Of a stretch of 64,000 nucleotides of DNA, positions 17,432 through 26,092 are shown piece after piece. The stretch comes from Streptomyces sp. ACA25 (GTDB taxonomy: Bacteria > Actinomycetota > Actinomycetes > Streptomycetales > Streptomycetaceae), in the NCBI RefSeq assembly GCF_028200735.1, contig NZ_JAQKPV010000007.1:233292-297291 (forward strand), written 5' to 3'. The position numbers and the translations under genes were made by a program. The stretch's first letter is position 1; each line of letters starts with the position of its first letter. Under the pieces are notes generated by a model that did not search any database, was not told the origin of the DNA, and saw only the letters and a list, made by a program, of their open reading frames with translations.

Positions 17432-18669
17432 TTCGCGTCCCCCTCGCCGTCGTACAGCCCGAAATAGCGGGCCGCGGTGTCCATGTCCTTGTCGCCGCGC
17501 CCGGAGAGATTGACCAGGAGGAGCGCCTCCGGGCCGAGCTCACGGCCCAGGTCGAGGGCGCCGGCCAGCGCATGGGCACTCTCGATCGCGGGGATGATGC
17601 CCTCGGTGCGGGACAGCAGCAGCAGCGCCTGCATCGCCTCCTCGTCGGTGACGGGGCGGTACTCACCGCGCCCGCTGTCCTTGAGGTACGCGTGCTCGGG
17701 GCCGATGCCGGGGTAGTCGAGCCCGGCCGAGATGGAGTACGGCTCGGTGATCTGGCCCTCGTCGTCCTGCAGGACGTAGCTCCGCGAGCCGTGCAGGATG
17801 CCCGGCTCGCCGGCGGTCAGGGTGGCGGCGTGCTCCCCCGAGGCGACGCCGTGCCCGGCGGCCTCCAGGCCGACCAGCCGCACGTTCTCGTCGGGGATGA
17901 ACGCGTGGAACAGGCCGATGGCGTTCGAACCGCCGCCGACGCAGGCGGCCACCGCGTCCGGCAGCCGCCCGGCGCGCTCCAGGATCTGCCGGCGGGCCTC
18001 GGTGCCGATCACCCGGTGGAAGTCACGGACCAGTGCGGGGAACGGGTGCGGACCGGCAACCGTGCCGAAGAGGTAGTGGGTGCGGTCGACGTTGGCGACC
18101 CAGTCCCGGAACGCCTCGTTGATGGCGTCCTTCAGGGTGCGGCTGCCGGAGGTCACCGGCACCACCCGGGCGCCGAGCATCCGCATCCGGGCCACGTTCA
18201 GGGCCTGCCGTTCGGTGTCGATCTCGCCCATGTAGATGACGCATTCGAGGCCGAACAGGGCGCAGGCGGTGGCAGTGGCGACGCCGTGCTGGCCGGCCCC
18301 GGTCTCGGCGATCACCCGGGTCTTGCCCATCCGGCGGGTGAGCAGGGCCTGGCCGAGGACATTGTTGACCTTGTGCGAGCCGGTGTGGTTGAGGTCCTCC
18401 CGCTTGAGGAAGACCCGGGCGCCGCCCGCGTGCTCGGCGAAGCGCGGGACCTCGGTGAGCGCGGTCGGACGGCCGGAATAGTTGACCAGCAGGTCATTGA
18501 GCTCGGCGGCGAAGGCAGGATCGTTCTTGGCCTTGTCGTACTCGGCGGCGACCTCCTCCACGGCGGCCCGCAGGGCCTCCGGGACGAAGATCCCGCCGAA
18601 GGCACCGAAGTAGCCCTCTGCGGTGGGAACCCGGCCTTCGGTATCGGGCAGGAAGAAGCTTTCGGACAT
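17428..18669 (-). CDS. trpB: Tryptophan synthase beta subunit
   Basis: 413 residues, standard TrpB1 length. Joins indole with serine to give tryptophan using PLP. The PLP lysine is in [14 protein letters not shown], the phosphate-binding glycines in [10 protein letters not shown], and the substrate-binding EDLNHTG and [10 protein letters not shown] segments are present. Start ATG 18669 (MSESFFLP). It forms the alpha2-beta2 complex with TrpA and lies 63 nt downstream of trpM. Confidence 0.98.
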   Translation of the reverse strand: MSESFFLPDTEGRVPTAEGYFGAFGGIFVPEALRAAVEEVAAEYDKAKNDPAFAAELNDLLVNYSGRPTALTEVPRFAEHAGGARVFLKREDLNHTGSHKVNNVLGQALLTRRMGKTRVIAETGAGQHGVATATACALFGLECVIYMGEIDTERQALNVARMRMLGARVVPVTSGSRTLKDAINEAFRDWVANVDRTHYLFGTVAGPHPFPALVRDFHRVIGTEARRQILERAGRLPDAVAACVGGGSNAIGLFHAFIPDENVRLVGLEAAGHGVASGEHAATLTAGEPGILHGSRSYVLQDDEGQITEPYSISAGLDYPGIGPEHAYLKDSGRGEYRPVTDEEAMQALLLLSRTEGIIPAIESAHALAGALDLGRELGPEALLLVNLSGRGDKDMDTAARYFGLYDGEGDAK

Positions 18670-18732
18670 GCGGCAGCCCTTCGGGCAGGAAAGGAAAAGC
18701 GGACGGTGACGGGGCGGTGCTGAGCGGCCGGC

Positions 18733-18894
18733 TCAGCGATGCCATCGCATCCCGTTGATCTGCCCGGGCTCGGAGCCGATGTGATAGCGCACCCGGCGCC
18801 CCCGCACCCGGCGGGCGGGCGCACGGCAGCCCCGCGGGCGGCAGCCGCGCGCCAGGCGCGCGAAAGCCGGATCCACCGCGGGGCAGGTCCTCAT
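18733..18894 (-). CDS. trpM: TrpM-like small trp-operon protein
   Basis: A 53-residue, Arg/Cys/Gly-rich, very basic protein starting at ATG 18894, only 2 nt after the trpC stop. The pattern ARGCRPRGCRAPARRV followed by GRRVRYHIGSEPGQINGM and WHR matches the short TrpM proteins (tryptophan biosynthesis modulator) that I recall between trpC and trpB in streptomycetes. Three cysteines and about 14 arginines suggest RNA or metal binding, but the mechanism is not settled. It is easily missed because a longer unrelated frame overlaps it. Confidence 0.8.
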   Translation of the reverse strand: MRTCPAVDPAFARLARGCRPRGCRAPARRVRGRRVRYHIGSEPGQINGMRWHR

Positions 18895-18896
18895 GG

Positions 18897-19703
18897 TCAG
18901 CGCCCCGATCGCAGGGCGGGGTGGGTGCCGGCGGCGACCAGGTCGGCGACGGCGGCCCGGGGGTCGCGGCCGGTCACCAGCGACTCGCCCACCAGCACCG
19001 CGTCCGCACCGTCGTGGGCGTAGGCGATCAGGTCGTGCGGGCCGCGGACACCGGACTCGGCGATCTTCACCAGGTGGTCGGGAATCTCCGGGGCCACCCG
19101 GGCGAACGTGCCGCGGTCCACCTCGAGCGTCTTCAGGTTGCGGGCGTTCACCCCGATGATCCGCGCCCCGGCGTCGACCGCCCGCTGCACTTCCTCCTCG
19201 TCGTGCACCTCGACCAGCGGAGTCAGCCCCAGGGACTCGGCCCGCTCCACGAGCGACACGAGTGCCTCCTGCTCCAGAGCGGCCACGATCAGCAGGACCA
19301 GGTCCGCGCCGTGCGCACGGGCCTCCCACAGCTGGTAGGCCGTGACGATGAAGTCCTTGCGAAGCACCGGGATGTCCACCCGGGCCCGGACCGCTTCGAG
19401 GTCGGCGAGGGAGCCGCCGAAGCGCCGCTGCTCGGTGAGCACGGAGATGACGGCGGCGCCGCCCGCCTCGTAGTCGGCGGCGAGCCCTGCCGGGTCGGCG
19501 ATGGCGGCCAGCGCACCTTTGGACGGGCTGGACCGCTTGACCTCGCAGATCACGGTGACGCCGTCACTGCGGAGAGCGGCCTCGCCGTCCCTCGGCCGCG
19601 GGGCCTTCGCGGCGGTCTGCTTGAGATCGTCGAGGCTGACACGCTCCTGCCGCTCGGCAAGGTCGGCGCGGACTCCGTCGATGATCTCGTCGAGAACACT
19701 CAC
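18897..19703 (-). CDS. trpC: Indole-3-glycerol phosphate synthase
   Basis: 268 residues from GTG 19703 ([15 protein letters not shown]), with GGAAGGGG upstream as ribosome site. Converts carboxyphenylamino-deoxyribulose phosphate to indole-3-glycerol phosphate. TIM-barrel landmarks are [12 protein letters not shown] (catalytic Lys), [28 protein letters not shown] and IAESGVRG. The frame stays open upstream to about 19883 but that stretch is Pro/Arg-rich and not part of the family. No tryptophan-rich leader peptide is visible in the roughly 200-nt leader, so classic attenuation is unlikely here. Confidence 0.96.
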   Translation of the reverse strand: MSVLDEIIDGVRADLAERQERVSLDDLKQTAAKAPRPRDGEAALRSDGVTVICEVKRSSPSKGALAAIADPAGLAADYEAGGAAVISVLTEQRRFGGSLADLEAVRARVDIPVLRKDFIVTAYQLWEARAHGADLVLLIVAALEQEALVSLVERAESLGLTPLVEVHDEEEVQRAVDAGARIIGVNARNLKTLEVDRGTFARVAPEIPDHLVKIAESGVRGPHDLIAYAHDGADAVLVGESLVTGRDPRAAVADLVAAGTHPALRSGR

Positions 19704-19892
19704 GCGAGCGGCCCCTTCCTGTTCGAGTTCCGGTGACGTACGGCCCGCGAAGCGCGGGAACATACAGGAGACGATCGGGTCCGTCGGCGGCTCCGGTGAC
19801 CGCCCAGTCCTCGGCCGGTCTTCCGGATCCGTACCCGGTCCCTCACCCATGATGGTATCCGCCGCCGGACCGAGGTCCCGCACCCACCCGGA

Positions 19893-19909
19893 CGGTATCC
19901 CATATACCG
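19893..19909. promoter_or_regulatory. Dyad near the trpC promoter
   Basis: CGGTAT and ATACCG (19893-19898, 19904-19909) form a perfect inverted repeat with a 5-nt spacer, between the DUF2752 gene and trpC. On the minus strand the dyad contains TATA-like bases that could include a -10 element. It is a candidate operator or promoter for trpCMBA; no matching regulator is in the window. Confidence 0.4.
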
Positions 19910-19929
19910 GACATGGGGGGCGAAGCGGT

Positions 19930-20361
19930 TCAGGGTGCCAGCGCCGCTCCGCCCGGGAGATTGCGCAGCACTGTGAACAACATCACCAGCCCGCCCAGCA
20001 GCCAGAAGTGGACGGGTCGCGGGTCGGGGAGCGCGAGCGGCCGGCCACGAACGGCCTGCACCAGCCAGCCGGCCCACACGACCGCGAGTACCGCGCACCC
20101 CGCCACCACCAGGGTGTTCGCACTCAGGGCAGCGGCCGCGTCCCCCCGGGTGAGGGCGTGCACACTGCGCAGACCTCCGCAGCCGGGGCAGAACACACCG
20201 GTGAGAGCCGGAACGGGGCAGGCCGGGTAACCACCCGGCTCGTTCGGGTCCGTCAGGGCAACCCACGCGGTGGCGGCACCGGCGGCGGCCAGCGCCGCCA
20301 GCGGTGCGGTGAGCCGGGTGATCGCCGCACGGGCCGCACGCACGGTCCCAGCCTCGTCCAC
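19930..20361 (-). CDS. DUF2752 membrane protein
   Basis: 143 residues. The DUF2752 signature [18 protein letters not shown] sits mid-protein, with hydrophobic segments on both sides ([57 protein letters not shown]). The C-P-G-C-G motif may bind metal or form a disulfide. Function unknown. The gene is commonly found in this place between trpE-linked genes and trpC in streptomycetes. A strong hairpin upstream isolates it from the preceding gene. Confidence 0.9.
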   Translation of the reverse strand: MDEAGTVRAARAAITRLTAPLAALAAAGAATAWVALTDPNEPGGYPACPVPALTGVFCPGCGGLRSVHALTRGDAAAALSANTLVVAGCAVLAVVWAGWLVQAVRGRPLALPDPRPVHFWLLGGLVMLFTVLRNLPGGAALAP

Positions 20362-20380
20362 GGAACGGGGACAGGCAAAA

Positions 20381-20415
20381 GGCGCGGTACCGATCGGGTG
20401 AGCGGGTACCGCGCC
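20381..20415 (-). terminator. Rho-independent terminator with U-tract
   Basis: GGCGCGGTACC (20381-20391) and GGTACCGCGCC (20405-20415) give a perfect 11-bp stem with a 13-nt loop. On the minus strand the stem is followed by TTTTG, making this the most classical terminator in the window. It ends transcription of the HGxxPAAW gene. Confidence 0.88.
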
Positions 20416-20441
20416 GAAAGCCGCCGCGCGAGAGAAGGATC

Positions 20442-20723
20442 TCAGTCGCGGGCTGTGACCACGATCCGGTCGGATCCGGTGTCGGGGCCTTCCTCGGCCG
20501 GCTGCGGACGGCCCTCCCGCACGGCCTTCGGCTCCCCCAGACCCATGGCGTTCATCACCAGACCGACGACGACCCCGAGGACGATCACCACGAGCCCGGC
20601 CACGACACCGAGGGGTTCGGCCATCACCATGAAGACAGCACCGACGGTGAAGCCGAGCAGGATGATGATGACGCAGGTCCAGGCAGCAGGGTTGTTTCCG
20701 TGACCGTGGCTGTTGCCCGCCAT
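20442..20723 (-). CDS. HGxxPAAW family small membrane protein
   Basis: 93 residues from ATG 20723 (MAGNSHGHGNNPAAW), preceded by GAGGAG. The family-defining HGNNPAAW is followed by two hydrophobic helices (TCVIIILLGFTVGAVFMVM and VVAGLVVIVLGVVVGLVM) and a charged tail. Unknown function; restricted to actinobacteria and usually next to trp genes. It has its own upstream gap of about 100 nt, likely a promoter (CACAAT near 20780 on the minus strand), and its own terminator. Confidence 0.92.
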   Translation of the reverse strand: MAGNSHGHGNNPAAWTCVIIILLGFTVGAVFMVMAEPLGVVAGLVVIVLGVVVGLVMNAMGLGEPKAVREGRPQPAEEGPDTGSDRIVVTARD

Positions 20724-20821
20724 GATGTGCTCCTCGGTGGTTCGGCTAACGGGGTGCGCGCCGGGATGCGCCGGAACCATTGTGCACACCCGTTTCGCGG
20801 CCCTTGCACCGGACCTCCCGG

Positions 20822-21424
20822 TCAGGTGGGGTCCTCACCGCGGTCCAGGGCCTTCCAGAGGTCCTCGGGCTTGTCCGGATCGCTCCCGCCCCGCGGGGCA
20901 CGGCGCTCCGCGCGCTCGTACCGGCTGGACATCGCCGGCCAGTGCCGGCCGTACACGAGGGCCAGCAGACCGGCGCAGAGCAGCAGCACGCCGCCGAGGG
21001 CGGACACCCACGGCCAGCCGGTGTGGCTCACCCCGGTGACCGCGGCCGAGGCCAGGCCGGTCGCCTCGGCGGCACGGTGCTCCAGAGCGGCGGTGTCGCC
21101 GAGGTCCCGCAGAGCGGCGGCGAGGATACCGGCACCGCTCAGGGCAAGCACCGCGGCGACGACCCGCCGACCGGTCCGGCGCACGGCGAACACCGCGACC
21201 AGGGCGGCGAGACCCACCAGGGCCAGAGCGCTGGGGAGCCCGGAGACGGCGCTGCCGTCGGCTGTGACGCGCAGTTCACCACCGGTGGCCGTGGCCGTCC
21301 CCTCGGCCCAGGTCTGGCCGGCCGCGATGAGCACGGCCGCGGCCCCGAACGCTCCGCAGAGCAGCGCGAGGCCGAGGGCACGACGGGAGGCGCGGGGGCT
21401 GCGGGAGGAGGGCTCGCGGGTCAC
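20822..21424 (-). CDS. TIGR02234 Trp-operon-associated membrane protein
   Basis: 200 residues with four hydrophobic segments (about residues 17-38, 63-82, 88-108, 135-157) and a charged C-terminal tail. Length, topology and position fit the Trp_oprn_chp family found beside trpE in actinobacteria. It begins at GTG 21424, overlapping the trpE stop by 4 nt, so it is translated with trpE. Biochemical role unknown; links to aromatic amino-acid handling are by context only. Confidence 0.88.
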   Translation of the reverse strand: MTREPSSRSPRASRRALGLALLCGAFGAAAVLIAAGQTWAEGTATATGGELRVTADGSAVSGLPSALALVGLAALVAVFAVRRTGRRVVAAVLALSGAGILAAALRDLGDTAALEHRAAEATGLASAAVTGVSHTGWPWVSALGGVLLLCAGLLALVYGRHWPAMSSRYERAERRAPRGGSDPDKPEDLWKALDRGEDPT

Positions 21425-22947
21425 CCGTCCACGCTACCGCGCAACTTCCGGGCCGTGCCGATCGCCCTCAGGACGGCCGCGGCCTTGTTCCGGCACTCGG
21501 TGTCCTCGGCCACCGGGTCGGAGTCGGCAACCACCCCGGCCCCCGCCTGCACGTAGGCGGTGCCGTCCCGCAGCACGGCGGTGCGGATGGCGATGGCGGT
21601 GTCGGCATCGCCCGCGAAGTCCAGGTAGCCGACGCAGCCGCCGTAGACCCCGCGCCGGGTCGGTTCCAGCTCCTCGATGATCTGCAGGGCCCGTGGCTTG
21701 GGTGCCCCGGAGAGGGTGCCCGCGGGGAAACAGGCGGTCAGCGCGTCGAACGCGGTGCGGCCCGGCGCGAGCCGGCCCGTCACCGTGGACACGATGTGCA
21801 TCACGTGGCTGTAGCGCTCCAGGGACATGAAGTCGACCACCTCGACGCTGCCCGGACGGCAGACCCGGCCCAGGTCATTGCGGCCGAGATCCACCAGCAT
21901 GAGGTGCTCCGCCCGCTCCTTGGGGTCGGCCATCAGCTCCTCACCGAGGGCGGCGTCCTCCTGCGGAGTGTCACCCCGCGGCCGGGTGCCGGCGATGGGG
22001 TGCAGCAGCGCCTGCCCGTCGTCGACCTTCACCAGCGCCTCGGGGCTGGAGCCGACGATGTCGAACCCTCCCTCACTGTCCGGGCCCCCCTCACCGGGCA
22101 GCCGCAACAGATACATGTAAGGGCTGGGGTTGGTGGCCCGCAGCACCCGGTAGACGTCGAGCGCACTGGCCTCGCAGGGGGTTTCGAACCGCTGGGAGGG
22201 GACGACCTGGAAGGCGTCGCCGGCCCGGATGCGCTCCTTGATGTCGTCGACCGCCTCCCGGAACGCCTCCCCGCCCCAGCGGGCGGTGAAGTCCGGCACC
22301 TCGGAGGGAGGCAGCGCCGCGGCGCCGCCGGGCGAGGGCCTGGCGAGGTCGGCGGTCATGGCGTCGAGCCGGGCCACCGCGTCGGCATGAGCCTCGTCGA
22401 CCCCGGTGTCCAGGTCATTGTGGTTGACGGCGTTGGCGATCAGCAGCACGGTCCCGTCGCGGTGATCGAGCACCGCGAGGTCGGTGGCGAGCAGCATGGT
22501 CATTTCGGGCAGCCGCAGATCGTCAACGGTGCTCTCCCCGATCCGTTCGAGGCGGCGCACCACGTCGTAGCCGAGGTAACCGACCATGCCGCCGGTGAAC
22601 GGGGGCAGGCTGGGGTCGCGGGGGGTGTGCAGTGCCTCGACGGTCTGCCGCAGCGCCTGCAGCGGGTCGCCGGTGGTGGGCAGCCCGACCGGCGGGGTGC
22701 CCAGCCAGTGGGCGCGGCCTTCCCGCACCGTGAGCGCGGCGGCGCTGCGCACCCCGATGAAGGAGTAGCGGGACCAGGTGCGCCCGTTCTCCGCGGACTC
22801 CAGCAGGAAGGTGCCGGGCCGTTCCGCGGCGAGCTTGCGGTACAGCCCGATGGGGGTGTCGCCGTCAGCGAGCAGGCGCCGGGTGACCGGGATCACCCGG
22901 CGGTCCTTCGCCCGTACCCGGAAGGTGTCGAGGTCCTCAGTCGTCAT
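21421..22947 (-). CDS. trpE: Anthranilate synthase component I
   Basis: 508 residues. Makes anthranilate from chorismate, the committed step to tryptophan. The N-terminal feedback region has [18 protein letters not shown]; the LLES motif is where tryptophan binds. The C-terminal chorismate-binding part includes [49 protein letters not shown] and GGCVGYLDF. The glutaminase subunit TrpG is not fused and not in the window. The gene is 11 nt below hisI and overlaps the TIGR02234 gene, so it is read from a hisI-side promoter. Confidence 0.97.
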   Translation of the reverse strand: MTTEDLDTFRVRAKDRRVIPVTRRLLADGDTPIGLYRKLAAERPGTFLLESAENGRTWSRYSFIGVRSAAALTVREGRAHWLGTPPVGLPTTGDPLQALRQTVEALHTPRDPSLPPFTGGMVGYLGYDVVRRLERIGESTVDDLRLPEMTMLLATDLAVLDHRDGTVLLIANAVNHNDLDTGVDEAHADAVARLDAMTADLARPSPGGAAALPPSEVPDFTARWGGEAFREAVDDIKERIRAGDAFQVVPSQRFETPCEASALDVYRVLRATNPSPYMYLLRLPGEGGPDSEGGFDIVGSSPEALVKVDDGQALLHPIAGTRPRGDTPQEDAALGEELMADPKERAEHLMLVDLGRNDLGRVCRPGSVEVVDFMSLERYSHVMHIVSTVTGRLAPGRTAFDALTACFPAGTLSGAPKPRALQIIEELEPTRRGVYGGCVGYLDFAGDADTAIAIRTAVLRDGTAYVQAGAGVVADSDPVAEDTECRNKAAAVLRAIGTARKLRGSVDG

Positions 22948-22958
22948 GCCTGCGGAGC

Positions 22959-23342
22959 CTACTGCCCGAGCGGCAGCCGGTCGGCGTCGAAACAGGTGCG
23001 CTCCCCGGTGTGGCAGGCGGCGCCGACCTGGTCCACCTGGACCAGGACCGTGTCGCCGTCACAGTCCAGCGCCACCGCTCTGACGTGCTGGACGTGGCCG
23101 GAGGTGTCGCCCTTGACCCAGTACTCGCCGCGGCTGCGGCTCCAGTAGGTGCAGCGGCCTGTGGTGAGCGTCCGGTGCAGCGCCTCGTCGTCCATCCAGC
23201 CGAGCATCAGGACCTCACCGGTGTCGTACTGCTGGGCGACGGCGGGGAACAGGCCCTCGGCGTTCCGCCGCAGACGGGCGGCGACAGCCGGATCGAGCGG
23301 TGAGCCGGCGGGCGGCGTGCTGGGTGCGGGAGTGCTGGCCAT
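22959..23342 (-). CDS. hisI: Phosphoribosyl-AMP cyclohydrolase
   Basis: 127 residues. Opens the adenine ring of phosphoribosyl-AMP in histidine synthesis. Motifs: [35 protein letters not shown] and the zinc cysteines in [19 protein letters not shown] start at ATG 23342 (MASTPAPST); CAGAAT 6 nt upstream could be a -10 element for a leaderless mRNA. It is separated from the other his genes by a 13.8-kb accessory block but heads the trpE unit. Confidence 0.96.
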   Translation of the reverse strand: MASTPAPSTPPAGSPLDPAVAARLRRNAEGLFPAVAQQYDTGEVLMLGWMDDEALHRTLTTGRCTYWSRSRGEYWVKGDTSGHVQHVRAVALDCDGDTVLVQVDQVGAACHTGERTCFDADRLPLGQ

Positions 23343-23430
23343 ACCCGCATTCTGCCTCCTGGCGAGCGCCGGGCGGACGGCTGCCGGGCCGCGGGAGCGG
23401 CCGTTCCCGGGATTCCTGGTGGTCACGGCC

Positions 23431-23443
23431 TAGGGTGGGAGGT
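23431..23443 (+). promoter_or_regulatory. -10 element ahead of the TIGR03085 gene
   Basis: TAGGGT (23431-23436) is followed by 7 nt (GGGAGGT) and ATG 23444. The GGGAGG could also act as a ribosome site if transcription begins further upstream. Confidence 0.45.
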
Positions 23444-24079
23444 ATGTCTACCCATGCGAAGCGCGAACGCCTGCTGCTTGCCGATCTGTTGGAGAACGCC
23501 GGTCCGGAGGCGCCCACCCTGTGCGAGGGCTGGCGGACCCGGGATCTGGCCGCCCACGTCGTGGTCCGGGAGCGCCGGGCGGACGCCGCGGGCGGCATCA
23601 TCCTCAAGCCGCTGGCCGCCCGTCTGGAACGGGTGCAGAAGGAGTTCGCCGAGAAGCCCTACGACGAGCTGATCCAGATGATCCGCACCGGTCCGGCGAA
23701 GTGGTCCCCGTACAACCTGAAGCAGATCGACGAGGGCGCGAACACCGTGGAGTTCTTCATCCACGGCGAGGATGTCCGGCGGGCCGGGCAGGACTGGCAG
23801 CCGCGCGAGCTGAACCCGGTCTTCGCCGACGTGCTGTGGAAGCGGCTGGAGACCGCCGGACGGATCCTGGGCCGCAAGTCCCCGGTCGGGCTCGTTCTGC
23901 GGCGGCCGAACGGTCAGACCGTGGTGGCCCACAAGGGCACTCCGGTGGTCACCGTCACCGGGGACCCCGGTGAGCTGCAGCTCTTCGCGCACGGACGGCA
24001 GGACGCGGCGAAGGTGGAGTTCGACGGCGACGAGGCGGCCGTCGAGCTGCTGCGCGGAGCGAAGCTCGGGCTGACCTGA
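23444..24079 (+). CDS. TIGR03085 family protein (maleylpyruvate isomerase-like N-domain)
   Basis: 211 residues from ATG 23444 (MSTHAKRERLLLADLLE). The N-terminal DinB-like helical domain includes LCEGWRTRDLAAHVVVRERR and EFFIHGEDVRRAG; the spaced histidines fit the metal site of mycothiol-dependent isomerases. TIGR03085 is an actinobacterial family without an assigned reaction, likely a thiol-dependent transferase or isomerase. It stands divergent to hisI and converges with the MFS gene 33 nt away. Confidence 0.9.
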   Translation: MSTHAKRERLLLADLLENAGPEAPTLCEGWRTRDLAAHVVVRERRADAAGGIILKPLAARLERVQKEFAEKPYDELIQMIRTGPAKWSPYNLKQIDEGANTVEFFIHGEDVRRAGQDWQPRELNPVFADVLWKRLETAGRILGRKSPVGLVLRRPNGQTVVAHKGTPVVTVTGDPGELQLFAHGRQDAAKVEFDGDEAAVELLRGAKLGLT

Positions 24080-24112
24080 ACCCCGCCCCGGGAGCCGGGC
24101 AGCGCTCGCCGG

Positions 24113-25393
24113 TCACCCCGGCAGCTCGGCCCGGCGCAGCTCCGCGGAGGCCGACCCCACCGCGGCGGCGGCCAGGCCGAGCAACCCGGCGGCCAGGTAG
24201 ACGGGGGCGGTGCCCCAGAGCCCGATGGCGGCACCGACCATCGGAAAGGTGAGCGGGGCCAGGCCGATGTTGCCGAGCGCGAGCACCGACATGACCCGCC
24301 CGAGGTAGCGCGGGTCGGCGGACGTCTGCGTCAGCGCCAGTGCCAGCCCGCCGCAGAGTCCGGCGGCCAGCCCTGCCGTCCCGGCCGCCGCGGCTGCGGC
24401 GGGCACCGACGGCAGCAGTCCGACAGCGGTGAGCGCGACGGCCGCCACGGCGATCGAAGCGAGGACCAGCGCGCCGGCCCGCGGCAGCCGGCCCCGGGCG
24501 GTGAGCAGCAGGGCACTCGCCGCAGCGCCGAGCCCGAAAGCACTGATCACCCAGGCCATGCCCGCCGCGCCCCAGCCCCGCTCATCGGCCAGGAGCACCA
24601 GCCCGACGTTCAGCGGTCCGGCCAGGGCGAGTTCGACCAGGACGCCGGTGAGCACGAGCGGGCGGAGGAGCCGGTGCCGACCGAGATACCGCAGTCCTGC
24701 ACGGAGATCCGCCCACGCGCTGCCGGCTGTCGGCTCCGCTTCCTGCGCACCCGTGTGCGGGGCGGGCAGCGGACTGACGCGCAGACTCAGCAGGAACGGC
24801 AAGGACAGGGCGAACAGCAGGCCCGCCACCGCGAACGCTGCCTCCAGCCCACCGAGGGCCATCGCCGCGCCACCGACGGGGGGACCGGCCGTGTTCCCCA
24901 GTCGCATGCCGAGACTGCGCATGCCCTGGATGCGGGCAAGCTGGCTCGCGGGGGCGATCCTCGGAGTGAGCGCGCCGATCGCCGGCATGAACAGGGCGTC
25001 GACCGCGCCGAAGACGAGTGCGACGGTGAGGAGCAGCCACAGGCCGGGCGCGGACAGGTGCAGGGCGGCCGCCACCCCGAGGATGACGGCGCAGCGCACG
25101 GCGTCGCTTCCGATGACCACGGGGCGGGGCCCGAACCGGTCGGCCAGCACTCCCCCACCGAGCATGAGCACGGCCCGGGGCAGGGCGCCGACCATCATGA
25201 TCAGGCCGACCTGCGCGGGACCGCCGGTCTCCAGGGCTGCCCAGGCGAGGGCGAGGAAGTAGACACCCTCGCCGATCATGGTGGCGATGAAGGCCGCCAG
25301 CCAGCGCAGAACATTGCCGTCGCGGTAGGCGGGCGGGCCGGCAGGGGCAGGGCCGGGGCTGCTCGCCGTGCCCGTGCTGCCCGCGGCCGTCAC
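24113..25393 (-). CDS. MFS transporter, probable drug exporter
   Basis: 426 residues with 12 predicted membrane segments. NVLRWLAAFIATMIGEG begins TM1 and GGGVLADRFGPRPVVIGSD is the MFS loop 2-3 signature (G-x-x-x-D-R-x-G). The layout matches the enterobactin-exporter/MFS_3 group of efflux pumps. GTG 25393 overlaps the stop of the upstream regulator gene by 4 nt (GTGA), so the pump and regulator form one operon, typical of a self-regulated exporter. Substrate unknown. Confidence 0.9.
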   Translation of the reverse strand: MTAAGSTGTASSPGPAPAGPPAYRDGNVLRWLAAFIATMIGEGVYFLALAWAALETGGPAQVGLIMMVGALPRAVLMLGGGVLADRFGPRPVVIGSDAVRCAVILGVAAALHLSAPGLWLLLTVALVFGAVDALFMPAIGALTPRIAPASQLARIQGMRSLGMRLGNTAGPPVGGAAMALGGLEAAFAVAGLLFALSLPFLLSLRVSPLPAPHTGAQEAEPTAGSAWADLRAGLRYLGRHRLLRPLVLTGVLVELALAGPLNVGLVLLADERGWGAAGMAWVISAFGLGAAASALLLTARGRLPRAGALVLASIAVAAVALTAVGLLPSVPAAAAAAGTAGLAAGLCGGLALALTQTSADPRYLGRVMSVLALGNIGLAPLTFPMVGAAIGLWGTAPVYLAAGLLGLAAAAVGSASAELRRAELPG

Positions 25394-25980
25394 GGCCGGA
25401 CCGGATACGCGTAGAGCTGGACGGGCGTGAACTCACGGCCCTCGCGGTCACCGGCCTCGTCGGCCGCCCGCCCGTGTTCGGTCCAGCGCAACAGGACGGC
25501 CTGCAACTCCTCGCCCATCCGCTGGAGCTCCGCCGCGGTGAGTCGCGGCTGGTGGTCGATGCTGAGAGCCGCGTCGCTCCATTCCTTCCCCCAGCTGTGC
25601 TGCTGGTCGAGATACGCCTGGTACTGCTCCATCCGGGCGGCCAGCACCTGCCGGGTCAGCTGCCCGACCACGGCGGCGCCTTCCGGAGTGCCGGTGAAGT
25701 CCGAGGCGCGCACGCTCCATCCGCCGTTCCCGGCGACACGCCACCAACGTTCACGGCCGTCGCTGCTGTGCCCCGCGGCTTCCTCGATGAAGCCGTGGGC
25801 GGCCATCTTCCGCAAGTGGTAGCTCACCAGGGAGACAGCCTCGTCCACCCGGTCGGCGAGCTGCGAGGCGGTGGCGGGACCCTGTGCGGCGTACAGCTGC
25901 CGGTAGAGCTTGATGCGCAGCGGGTGGGTGAAGACCTTGAGGGCCTCCAGGTCGGTGACGCGGGTCGGTTCTTCAGTCAT
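25390..25980 (-). CDS. ArsR-like winged-helix transcriptional regulator
   Basis: 196 residues from ATG 25980 (MTEEPTRVTDLEALKVF); a longer open frame upstream runs into intergenic DNA. The HTH domain is VFTHPLRIKLYRQLY, ATASQLADRVDEAVSLVSYHLRKMAAHGFIEEA, the ArsR/helix_turn_helix_5 arrangement. The C-terminal 100 residues resemble the effector/dimer region of regulators paired with MFS pumps. It heads the operon with the exporter, and the adjacent AT-rich dyad at 25998-26029 is its likely operator, implying autorepression relieved by the pump's substrate. Confidence 0.88.
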   Translation of the reverse strand: MTEEPTRVTDLEALKVFTHPLRIKLYRQLYAAQGPATASQLADRVDEAVSLVSYHLRKMAAHGFIEEAAGHSSDGRERWWRVAGNGGWSVRASDFTGTPEGAAVVGQLTRQVLAARMEQYQAYLDQQHSWGKEWSDAALSIDHQPRLTAAELQRMGEELQAVLLRWTEHGRAADEAGDREGREFTPVQLYAYPVRP

Positions 25981-25997
25981 GACCCCCACGATATAAA

Positions 25998-26029
25998 ACG
26001 CAACTAAAATTGCACAATATATGTTGCGT
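25998..26029. promoter_or_regulatory. AT-rich operator between regulator and phosphotransferase genes
   Basis: ACGCAAC (25998-26004) and GTTGCGT (26023-26029) form a 7-bp inverted repeat with an 18-nt AT-rich centre, in the most AT-rich patch of the window. It lies 18 nt before the ArsR-like gene start and very probably overlaps its promoter. Confidence 0.65.
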
Positions 26030-26080
26030 ACTTTTCCGCCCCCGCGAAGACCCGTGCCCGGCGGCCCCCGGGGCACCCCG

Positions 26081-26092
26081 TAGCCTGGCCGC
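26081..26092 (+). promoter_or_regulatory. -10 element for predicted leaderless phosphotransferase mRNA
   Basis: TAGCCT (26081-26086) is followed by 6 nt and ATG 26093. Confidence 0.45.

Noticed and set aside
18733..19329. A 198-codon frame covering the trpC-trpM junction
   Set aside because: Only its last 53 codons (from ATG 18894) look like a gene; the rest is an out-of-frame shadow of trpC.
19704..19920. Trp attenuator ahead of trpC
   Set aside because: The leader has no short peptide with clustered Trp codons and no clear terminator/antiterminator pair.
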